From the NCBI GenBank assembly GCA_005805305.1, contig SYMW01000026.1, forward strand, positions 1-39,585: a stretch of DNA of 39,585 nucleotides, read 5' to 3'. Below the pieces are notes generated by a model that made no database searches, had not been told where the DNA came from, and saw only the letters and a program-made list of their open reading frames with translations. The stretch is from Verrucomicrobiales bacterium. Its GTDB lineage: Bacteria > Verrucomicrobiota > Verrucomicrobiia > Limisphaerales > F1-80-MAGS106. The number at the start of each line of letters is the position of its first letter. Position 1 is the stretch's first letter. This document shows, piece by piece, positions 14,364 to 20,887 of this stretch. Both the position numbers and the translations under genes were made by a program.

Positions 14364-15530
14364 TCAACGCTTCAGCATTCCCGAAATCGCCTCTCGCAGT
14401 TCAGCTAGAGACACAAGATCCACGCGCCTCTCCAGCGGGAAGGATTCCTTGCCAGGATACACGACCCACAAATGCTCCAGCTTTAAGTCCGCGAGGGCGA
14501 TCCTCATGGACTTCGTCACGCCGGGCGCGTCCCCGTATTTCACCTCGACGCCGTAGCGTTTGCCGCCCAGCAACAGCAACACATCCAACTCCGCGCCCGC
14601 CTGCGTGCCCCAGAAGTAGGCGTTGCGATCACCGGCCAGGCGGACGACCTCCTCGACGACGAATCCTTCCCACGATGCACCCAGCCTCGGGCTTTCCTCC
14701 ACCGCGCGCTGCGTGGACAACCCGGCCAGCGCGTGCAGCAATCCACTGTCACGCACATACACTTTGGGTGACTTCACCTGCCGTTTGCCCAGATTCTCAA
14801 ACCACGGCTGCAGTTGGCGGACCATCATCGCGCCCGAGAGGATGTCCAGGTGGCGCTTGATCGTCGTGTGCGCTTCGCCGAGCGAACGCCCGACCTCGGA
14901 GCTGTTCCAGATCTGTCCGTGGTAATGCGCCACCATTGTCCACAAGCGCCGCAGCGTGTCCGGCGGCACATTCACGCCGAACATCCGGATGTCCCGCTCC
15001 AGAAAGGTGCGGGCGAAATCCTCCCGCCACGCGAAACTGCCCGCATCGTCCTCCGCGAGGAATGAACGGGGAAACCCACCGCGCAACCACAGCAACCGCT
15101 GCTCCTTCTCCCCCACCTCGCTCAAATCGAAACCACTCATATCCACAAACGCCACCCGGCCGGCCAAAGACTCAGACACGCCCTTGATGAGATCCGGCGA
15201 AGCGCTGCCCAACAGAAGAAAACGTGCGGGAGTTTCTGGGCGATCCGCCAGCACCCGCAAGGCGGGAAACAATTCGGGGCGAAGTTGCGCTTCGTCAATC
15301 ACCACCATACCGCGCAGCGGCTCCAACGCCGACACGGGGTGCTCCAGCCGCCGTTGTCCGGCAGGGCTTTCCAGATCGATGAACTCGGTGTCCGCCGCGT
15401 CGGCCAATTGCCGGGCAAGTGTCGTCTTGCCGCATTGCCGCGGGCCAAGAAGGGCAACCACCGGACTGCGCCTGAGCGCGGTGCGGACCCGACCCAGCAG
15501 CGAATCGCGAGAAATGCGAGTGTTCGGCAT
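14364..15530 (-). CDS. AAA ATPase with DUF4143 domain
   Basis: This is a 388-residue ATPase of the family found as solitary mobile genes in bacteria and archaea, suspected to act in defence or toxin-like systems. The Walker A motif is GPRQCGKTT and Walker B is MVVIDEAQL, followed by the sensor-1-like LLLGSAS. A winged-helix stretch (NSSEVGRSLGEAHTTIKRHLDIL) joins to the DUF4143 domain. The C-terminal nuclease-like fold has FWGTQAGAELDVLLLL and YGVEVKYG, the E-x-K pattern of PD-(D/E)xK-like folds. The start at 15530 (MPNTRISRDSL) is preferred; 15551 would add seven residues. It abuts the repeat-bounded zone and fits an accessory gene. Confidence 0.87.
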   Translation of the reverse strand: MPNTRISRDSLLGRVRTALRRSPVVALLGPRQCGKTTLARQLADAADTEFIDLESPAGQRRLEHPVSALEPLRGMVVIDEAQLRPELFPALRVLADRPETPARFLLLGSASPDLIKGVSESLAGRVAFVDMSGFDLSEVGEKEQRLLWLRGGFPRSFLAEDDAGSFAWREDFARTFLERDIRMFGVNVPPDTLRRLWTMVAHYHGQIWNSSEVGRSLGEAHTTIKRHLDILSGAMMVRQLQPWFENLGKRQVKSPKVYVRDSGLLHALAGLSTQRAVEESPRLGASWEGFVVEEVVRLAGDRNAYFWGTQAGAELDVLLLLGGKRYGVEVKYGDAPGVTKSMRIALADLKLEHLWVVYPGKESFPLERRVDLVSLAELREAISGMLKR

Positions 15531-15654
15531 GACTGCATTCTGTGCATCCAATGCTCAAAATGCAAGGAGTCCGCACTCTGTGAGAAATCACAAGCAGAGC
15601 GAACTTTTTTTGATGACTTGTGAAGCGGTCCTGGTCGAAGCGGCTTAATTCCTG

Positions 15655-15744
15655 CAGGAAAGAGCCTGGCTGCGGACGGAAAGGGCTCTGGCCTTGTTCG
15701 AACGGGAAGTGATTCCGCTGGCGGCTCCTGGCTGATGTCAGAGT
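15655..15744 (+). pseudogene. Short fragment resembling a TolC-type C-terminus
   Basis: The frame ERAWLRTERALALFEREVIPLA followed by APG and a stop looks like the last coiled-coil helix of an outer-membrane efflux (TolC-like) protein. A stop codon lies shortly upstream in the same frame and there is no start. Only about 27 residues remain, so the family call is tentative. Confidence 0.3.
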
Positions 15745-15756
15745 TACGGCTCCAGG

Positions 15757-15960
15757 TTGTTGGTTCCGGGCGCTTTGCCAGAGTGGGACAACCTCCCTGC
15801 GGATTATTACAATCAGGGGGCCAACGGGGCGTTTGCCAACGGCCACATCCAGTACCAGCGATGGCGATGGCCAAAACGCAATTGGAATCCAGGCGGCGGC
15901 AGCGGTGGCGCCGTCCTTGCACCAACCTGGTTCACGCGAACTCTCCGACGGTTGAATTGT
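15757..15960 (+). pseudogene. 3' remnant of an H-X9-DG pseudopilin
   Basis: The reading LPADYYNQGANGAFANGHIQ followed by YQRWRWPKR matches the C-terminal signature of verrucomicrobial pseudopilins (N-Q-G-x-N-x-x-F-A-D-G-H-V), with Asn replacing the usual Asp in the DG position. No leader or helix is present upstream, so about 200 residues are missing. It is best read as a gene tail left by rearrangement. Confidence 0.5.
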
Positions 15961-16182
15961 AGGAACGATAGAGGGTGCTTCCCAAAAAATGCATTTCTGA
16001 AAAGAGGGCGTCGCGGCCAGGCAAATTCGGTTTTTTTTGAAGCCCGAATGAAGCCGGCTTGAAGTTCGCAGCGGCTGAATTAGAAACTCTTTCCCACGCC
16101 GGACAGGCGAAAACTTGAGCTGGCGCTGGTTTCACACTTGCTTGCAGCCTGGAGCGATGCGATGAAGGACGGCGAAACTCAC

Positions 16183-16626
16183 ATGCCACCTATGCAGAAA
16201 CGAATCTATCTTTTTCTCGGAGCGTCCCTTTTTTGTGCGCTGGCCGTGGCGCTTTGGGCCCAACCTTCCGTGCCATTGCGCACTCTGCCCTTCAGCCCGG
16301 CGCGAAAAGCAGGCCCCACCTTATACGTGAGCGGACAGGTGCCACGCACGGCGTCGGGCCAGGATGTGCGAGAGTCGGTCGAAGCAGAAACCCGCCAGGT
16401 GATGGACAACATTGGCAGCATCCTCAAAGAGAACGGCTACTCTTTCGACGACGTGGTCAACGCGACGGTTTATCTCAAGGACATCAAGGATTACCAGGAG
16501 ATGAACAAGGTTTACGCATCCTATTTCAAGAATGGTTTCCCTGCCCGCGCCACTATTGGCGGCGTGGAGATCGTGTTTGGTTTCCGAGTCGAGGTCAGTT
16601 GCGTGGCTTACAAATCTGAAAAATAG
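16183..16626 (+). CDS. RidA family protein with signal peptide
   Basis: RidA/YjgF/UK114 proteins hydrolyse reactive enamine/imine intermediates released by PLP enzymes. The core is complete: LYVSGQVPR, EAETRQVMDNIGSILKENGY, DDVVNATVYLKDIKDYQEMN, and FPARATIGGVEI with the conserved Arg that binds the substrate carboxylate. Unusually, a signal peptide precedes it (KRIYLFLGASLFCALAVALWA), so the protein is predicted to be periplasmic; most RidA proteins are cytosolic. ATG 16183 has AAGGA upstream; ATG 16192 (MQKRIYL) is equally possible. Six bases separate it from the next gene, a Tat-exported class V aminotransferase, a PLP enzyme that could be the source of its substrate. Confidence 0.88.
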   Translation: MPPMQKRIYLFLGASLFCALAVALWAQPSVPLRTLPFSPARKAGPTLYVSGQVPRTASGQDVRESVEAETRQVMDNIGSILKENGYSFDDVVNATVYLKDIKDYQEMNKVYASYFKNGFPARATIGGVEIVFGFRVEVSCVAYKSEK

Positions 16627-16632
16627 AAGGTT

Positions 16633-17949
16633 ATGTCCTCTAACCCCTCAGACTTGAATTCCCACGGCCGTCCCTCGGAGACACCAACTCGTCTGAGCCG
16701 CCGTGGTGTGTTGACGCAATTGGCATTGGCGGGCGCCTTGTCCGGGATCCCTTGGCCCAAGGCTCTGGGGGAATCGGCCGCGCTGCCTGCAGCGGAGTTG
16801 TTGCGCACCGACCCGGAGCAGTTTTGGCTTCGGCTGCGGAAGGAGCAGTTTCTTTTGCCGGAATGGCGATTGTTTTTGAATCCCGCAAGTTTGGGAGTCA
16901 TGCCGCGTTCGGTGCTGCAAGCGGTGATCAACTCGCTCACCCACGGGGCGGAGTACCCCACGGATGACGTGCCGCGGTGGGGTTATGAAGCGCTCGAACC
17001 CGAACGGGCTGAGATGGCGGAGTTCCTCGGCTGCGCGAAAGAGCATCTGGCTTTCACGCATAATTGCACCGAGGCCATGAGCTACATCGCCAACGGGCTC
17101 GATTTGAAATCCGGCGACGAAGTGCTGCTCACCAATCAAGAGCATGGCAGCGGCACCGCGTGCTGGAAGCTCAAGGCTGCCCGAGTCGGAACGACCTACC
17201 GTGAGGTGGAGATTCCCGTCGCACCGAAACAGCCGGAGGAACTCACGGATCGGCTGATTTCGGCGATCGGCCCCAAGACGCGTGTCCTCAGTTTCAGTGG
17301 CATTACCACGACCACGGGCTTGATTCTGCCGGCGCGGCAGATTTGCCAGGCGGCGCGTGAGAAAGGAGTGATCACCGTTCTCGATGGCGCTCACATGGAC
17401 GGCCAGGTGCCTGTCAACCTCCGTGATCTGGAGTGCGATTATTTTGCAGGCAGCCCGCACAAGTGGATGTTCTCTCCGGCGGGATGCGGGCTGCTTTACG
17501 GACGCGATGACGCGTTGGACCGTCTGTGGCCGTCGGTCGTGTCGGGGGGGTGGGACAACAAGTCCGGCCTCCGTTCGGCTCGCTTCATGTTCATCGGCAC
17601 GAACAACCGCTCGACCATCGACGGGATGATTGCGGGCCTGCGGTTTCTTAAATCGCTCGGCGAGCCAGTAGTTTACAACCGCATGCACCAACTCGCGCGG
17701 TTTGCAATGGCGGAGGCCAACAAACGCGCCTATCTCGAAGTTGTCACACCGGACGATTCCCGCTTTTTCCAGGCGATGGTTTCGATCCGCTTCAAGACAG
17801 ACAAGCTTGAGGCCTTGTGGCCCGCGCTGAAGGATTCCAAGATTTACGTTCTTGGTGGACAGAGGTTGCGGCTGTCCTTGCACATACACACCCGGCGCTC
17901 CGACATCGAGAAGTTCTTCAAAGTCTGTGACAAATTCCTGGCCGGCTGA
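16633..17949 (+). CDS. Tat-exported class V aminotransferase-like PLP enzyme
   Basis: This is a PLP-dependent fold-type I enzyme of the class V group (isopenicillin N epimerase/cysteine desulfurase-like), 438 residues. The leader has a twin-arginine-like region, SRRGVLTQLALAGALSG (residues 23-39), which implies export of the folded, cofactor-loaded enzyme. Catalytic landmarks are FTHNCTEAMSYIANGL, LTNQEHGSG, FSGITTTTG, VLDGAHMDGQVPV (the Asp that pairs with the pyridine nitrogen) and AGSPHKWMFSPAGCGLLYG (the Schiff-base Lys). The C-terminal domain ends LRLSLHIHTRRSDIEKFF. AGAAGG precedes the ATG. It is in one operon with the signal-peptide RidA, so both likely act in the periplasm. The substrate is unknown. 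Confidence 0.9.
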   Translation: MSSNPSDLNSHGRPSETPTRLSRRGVLTQLALAGALSGIPWPKALGESAALPAAELLRTDPEQFWLRLRKEQFLLPEWRLFLNPASLGVMPRSVLQAVINSLTHGAEYPTDDVPRWGYEALEPERAEMAEFLGCAKEHLAFTHNCTEAMSYIANGLDLKSGDEVLLTNQEHGSGTACWKLKAARVGTTYREVEIPVAPKQPEELTDRLISAIGPKTRVLSFSGITTTTGLILPARQICQAAREKGVITVLDGAHMDGQVPVNLRDLECDYFAGSPHKWMFSPAGCGLLYGRDDALDRLWPSVVSGGWDNKSGLRSARFMFIGTNNRSTIDGMIAGLRFLKSLGEPVVYNRMHQLARFAMAEANKRAYLEVVTPDDSRFFQAMVSIRFKTDKLEALWPALKDSKIYVLGGQRLRLSLHIHTRRSDIEKFFKVCDKFLAG

Positions 17950-18349
17950 ACCGAAGCGATCTGGCCGGGTCGAATGACCTCCCATGGCCGCAAGTGGAGC
18001 GGCCGTTGGAATTCAGCAAAGCGTGACTCGGTTTCGCCAGAGCAATCCCCCCTCAAGGCGTCATTTTGATCCTGTGCTGCCTCGCCTGGAATTGGAAAAT
18101 GGGATGCTGTGAGTTACATAGTTCGGACCCTGAGAATGGACCCCTACTAGGGAAAAGCAGCGACGACACTTCTCGGGCCAGAAAAAGTTTAAATCTTACC
18201 AGAACATCTGGTCGACGAGATTCCCGTCTCGCCACTGCCTAAGCAGTCCGAAATCCAGTGCCTTTGAACGCCGGCCTTGGGAAAGACAAAATTGGTTCAA
18301 ATCTGGAAAGGAATTTGCCTTGGGTGGCGTAGAAGCTAAACTCGCAGCC
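17950..18349. other. Intergenic region before the sigma factor gene
   Basis: About 400 bases contain no convincing gene on either strand. A short hairpin CGAGA-TTCCCG-TCTCG lies near 18217-18232. The sigma-factor promoter should lie in the A/T-richer stretch 18180-18345, but no confident -35/-10 pair was found. An in-frame TTG at 18320 could extend the sigma factor by ten residues. Confidence 0.4.
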
Positions 18350-18883
18350 ATGCCGAGCATTGAAGATTCAATCCTCATGAATCTCGAGATTTTCGTAGCC
18401 TTTGCTCGAAAACGTCTTGGCGATCACCATCTGGCCGAAGATGTCGTGCAGGAAAGCCTTATTAAAGCATTGGCGGCGGATCGGCATCCCGACACGGACG
18501 AGGAAACAACAAAGTGGTTCTATCGGATTCTCCGGCGGTCGATCATTGATGTTTATCGGAAACAAGGAGCCCGCCAACGGGCGTTGAATCGATTCGAAAA
18601 GGAGCTGCCGGAAGGTCCAGACGAAGAGGAAAAAGGTGAACTTTGCAAATGCTTCAAGCGTCTTTTGCCCCTTGTGCCCGAGCAATATCGGGAGCTGCTG
18701 GAAGAAGTTGATTTGAAGGGCGAGCGACCTGAGGACGTTGCGGCGACATTGGGCGTGACTCGTAACAATCTCACCGTGCGACTGCACCGGGCTCGCAAAC
18801 ATTTTCGAAAAGCTTTGACCGAAAGTTGCGGGGCCTGCAGTTCTCACGGCTGCATTGATTGCACCTGCGAGGAGGCGGTTTAG
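18350..18883 (+). CDS. ECF sigma factor with Cys/His-rich C-terminal tail
   Basis: This is a 177-residue extracytoplasmic-function sigma-70. Region 2 is AFARKRLGDHHLAEDVVQES followed by LIKAL; region 4 shows PEQYRELLEEVDLKGERPED, then VAATLGVTRNNLTVRLHRAR with a clear helix-turn-helix. After region 4 there is a short tail CGACSSHGCIDCTC (C160, C163, H166, C168, C171, C173), a probable metal or redox site. No transmembrane anti-sigma gene follows; the tail may provide the sensing function in cis. ATG 18350 is taken as start. Downstream in the same direction are a Cys-rich mini-protein, an ICMT-like methyltransferase and a small membrane protein, probable targets or partners. Confidence 0.88.
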   Translation: MPSIEDSILMNLEIFVAFARKRLGDHHLAEDVVQESLIKALAADRHPDTDEETTKWFYRILRRSIIDVYRKQGARQRALNRFEKELPEGPDEEEKGELCKCFKRLLPLVPEQYRELLEEVDLKGERPEDVAATLGVTRNNLTVRLHRARKHFRKALTESCGACSSHGCIDCTCEEAV

Positions 18884-19018
18884 AATGTCGGCTGGCATTG
18901 GGGCAGCGCGAAAAAAACAACAGTGTAATGAAATTTGGCCTGGTGCGTTAGCTCTGGTGAACGACCGGTGTAACCCGGGCAACTAAGCCGGGGCTGAGTC
19001 GTGAACAATTGAGCATTA

Positions 19019-19162
19019 ATGATTATGAAACCGAATCGAAAAGGCCATCTGAAGAACCGCAAGAACCCCAGCACCAACACTGGTAGTGGTTGCCCCTGTG
19101 GAGGCTCCTGCTCCTGTGAACCCGGACAGTGCCAATGCTCGCCGTGCGGGCGCAGAGAGTGA
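19019..19162 (+). CDS. 47-residue Cys-rich metallothionein-like protein
   Basis: This short gene is easily missed. It starts MIMKPNRKGHLKNRKNP, a basic N-terminus, and ends with CPCGGSCSCEPGQCQCSPC, then GRRE. Seven cysteines (25, 27, 31, 33, 38, 40, 43) lie in 19 residues and form three C-x-C pairs plus one more Cys, with Gly, Ser and Pro between them. This is the composition of metallothioneins and other soft-metal (Cu, Zn, Cd) thiolate clusters, though it matches no specific family I can name. It lies 135 bases after the sigma factor, whose own tail is Cys-rich, and 75 bases before the ICMT-like gene. ATG 19025 is an alternative start. No strong ribosome binding site is seen. Confidence 0.6.
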   Translation: MIMKPNRKGHLKNRKNPSTNTGSGCPCGGSCSCEPGQCQCSPCGRRE

Positions 19163-19237
19163 GTCCATCGCTGAAGTATCATGGCCACCCCGGCCGAAAT
19201 GCCGGGGCGGCCTCAGCCAAACTGAATTTTTGCGGCG

Positions 19238-19732
19238 ATGCTCGACTCCCCGATGCAGACACAATCCTTCGCACGGTTCCTTGAACTCAGAATCCCACCG
19301 GTAGTTCTTGTCGTCCTTGTCACTGTTTTGATGTGGGCGGGCGCCGCGCATGTCCCACAATTCAATTTTCAGATCCCATTCCAATTGTTCTTTGGTTGGA
19401 TAACGGGAATTTTGGGAATCGTTGCATGCGTGCTTGGAGTTCTTGAATTCAAACGGGCGAAGACCACGGTCAACCCGACCAAGCCCCAGTCGTCCTCGGC
19501 ACTGGTTAAGTCGGGCATCTACCGCGGCACGCGCAATCCGATGTATTTGGGGTTTCTTATGATCCTGGCAGGATCGGCTATTCTCACTGCGAATTTCGCA
19601 GCGTTTTTGACTTTGCCTGCCTTCGTTCTTTTTATGAATCAGTTCCAGATCAAACCGGAAGAGCGCGCACTAAACGTGATCTTCGGCGATGAATTCAAAG
19701 CGTATTGCGCGACCGTGCGACGGTGGATCTAG
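19238..19732 (+). CDS. ICMT/PEMT-like membrane methyltransferase
   Basis: This is an integral-membrane S-adenosylmethionine-dependent methyltransferase of the isoprenylcysteine carboxyl methyltransferase/phospholipid methyltransferase type, 164 residues. Hydrophobic helices lie near residues 19-36, 47-68 and 102-132. The conserved SAM-binding block is SGIYRGTRNPMYLGFLMILA, followed by QFQIKPEERALNVIFGDEF and YCATVRRWI, where RNPMY and the E-E-x-x-L element are the family hallmarks. Bacterial members have no known prenyl-cysteine substrate. The true start may be ATG 19253 (MQTQSFARF). The gene shares its direction and neighbourhood with the Cys-rich sigma factor and mini-protein. Confidence 0.85.
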   Translation: MLDSPMQTQSFARFLELRIPPVVLVVLVTVLMWAGAAHVPQFNFQIPFQLFFGWITGILGIVACVLGVLEFKRAKTTVNPTKPQSSSALVKSGIYRGTRNPMYLGFLMILAGSAILTANFAAFLTLPAFVLFMNQFQIKPEERALNVIFGDEFKAYCATVRRWI

Positions 19733-19783
19733 ATTTGTGTCGAATTCGGGCCGGACGGCAGGAGCATCAACCTTGGAATATTT

Positions 19784-20200
19784 ATGGAGTATTTGATTGG
19801 GTTCTTGCTTGCATTGGGGATCTGCACGGGATCGACCACCATCGGATTTGACCGGGACAGATCTTTTTATCCCACAATTCTGATTGTGATCGCGTTTTTA
19901 TACGGTTTGTTTGCGCTGATTGCCGGTTCAACTCAAGCGCTGCTGGCCGAACTTCTGCCGATCGTGTTGTTCGTGTTGACTGCTGTAGCTGGGTTTAAGA
20001 AAAGACTTTGGTGGGTCGCTGGCGGACTGATTGCGCATGGGGTATTTGATTTGCTGCATCCACGCCTGATACAAAACCCGGGAGTCCCAAGCTGGTGGCC
20101 CGGATTCTGTATGACTTACGATGTCATCGCCGGAGCGTATTTGGCATGTCTAATCAAGCGTCGGAGGATCGACTCGGAATCCCCAGATCATAGAACCTAA
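19784..20200 (+). CDS. Small conserved-looking membrane protein
   Basis: This is a 138-residue polytopic protein with about four to five helices (about residues 2-18, 30-46, 53-69, 76-90, 110-125). The most distinctive region is GLIAHGVFDLLHPRLI followed by GVPSWWPGFCMTYDVIAGAY, with His, Asp and Trp residues set in or near the membrane. I recognise the pattern as a hypothetical membrane family but know no function. It follows the ICMT-like gene by 51 bases and is probably cotranscribed. It is a likely membrane partner in the sigma-factor cluster. Confidence 0.7.
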   Translation: MEYLIGFLLALGICTGSTTIGFDRDRSFYPTILIVIAFLYGLFALIAGSTQALLAELLPIVLFVLTAVAGFKKRLWWVAGGLIAHGVFDLLHPRLIQNPGVPSWWPGFCMTYDVIAGAYLACLIKRRRIDSESPDHRT

Positions 20201-20887
20201 GGCGGCTGCGGCAACGGTGTCCCTGGCCCTGTCGGCGCGTGTCGAGGGAAAAGAAGTTCGCACAAGGAGGGGTCATATCGCGGAGGCGATATTTTGGATT
20301 AGCTTGTCGGCGGTTGTGGGCGGAAACTCCCAACACTCACCCGAGAATTGCCGCAAAACCAACCACTTCGAATGCCGCCTCGGTCGCGCTTGAGTCGTTC
20401 ATGGCTTCGATTCCATCGGGCATAAAATGTACCGGCGCGAAACAACTGTGGCAATCGGCGCCCAACCGCATGTGCGGGCCATGCGGAAGACTTCGAGCGT
20501 GGCGCGCCCCGTCGATCCGCCTTTGGCAAACAAGAGGTTTTTGTCTTGTGTCAAGAATCAGCCTCACGCGCCTTCCCGGGGGCGCTTCGCACTCTGCCTC
20601 ATGCTCCCCAGTCCAGATTCAACCACTTTAAGGAAATGCTTAGGCCGGGTCTTGAGCAAGGGCAATCGACCCAGCCTCCCAGTCATGGTCTAAAGAGTGG
20701 ATCAATGAGTGGATCAATGAGTGGATCAATGCTTGAAGGCTGTGTATCCGTTGTTAATCTGGGTTTTTAAGAAGCATTTTTCCAGGAACGGTCGCCGCGA
20801 GATGGATCGCTTGACCGGACCTGGCGCTGGAAGCCAAACGGAGCCTGTTGCGTCCGTCGGCCTCGCGAGCGATCGAAGCAGTTACCA
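20201..20887. other. Gene-poor region with a 12-bp tandem repeat
   Basis: Nearly 690 bases lie between the membrane protein and the next DUF1549/DUF1553 gene. Several overlapping open frames exist on both strands but none has a recognisable domain or a consistent start. GAGTGGATCAAT is repeated three times exactly at 20695-20730. A decayed gene on the minus strand around 20340-20570 cannot be ruled out, but I cannot identify it. Confidence 0.5.
20695..20730 (+). repeat. Three exact tandem copies of a 12-bp unit
   Basis: GAGTGGATCAAT occurs at 20695-20706, 20707-20718 and 20719-20730 without mismatch. It lies about 160 bases before the locus B start, in sequence that I do not consider coding. 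Confidence 0.9.

Noticed and set aside
16648-17985. Long minus-strand open frame (445 codons) opposite the class V aminotransferase
   Set aside because: It is the antisense shadow of a gene with clear PLP motifs; its translation is His/Arg-rich and shows no domain.
18885-18986. Micro frame of 33 codons directly after the sigma factor (MSAGIGAARKKQQCNEIWPG and onward)
   Set aside because: GAGGAGG lies about 12 bases upstream, but the product shows no conserved motif and could be chance; kept only as a possibility for the sigma cluster.
20239-20631. 130-codon plus-strand open frame in the gene-poor region
   Set aside because: Arg/Ser-rich, no start signal, and overlapping open frames on the other strand are equally plausible.
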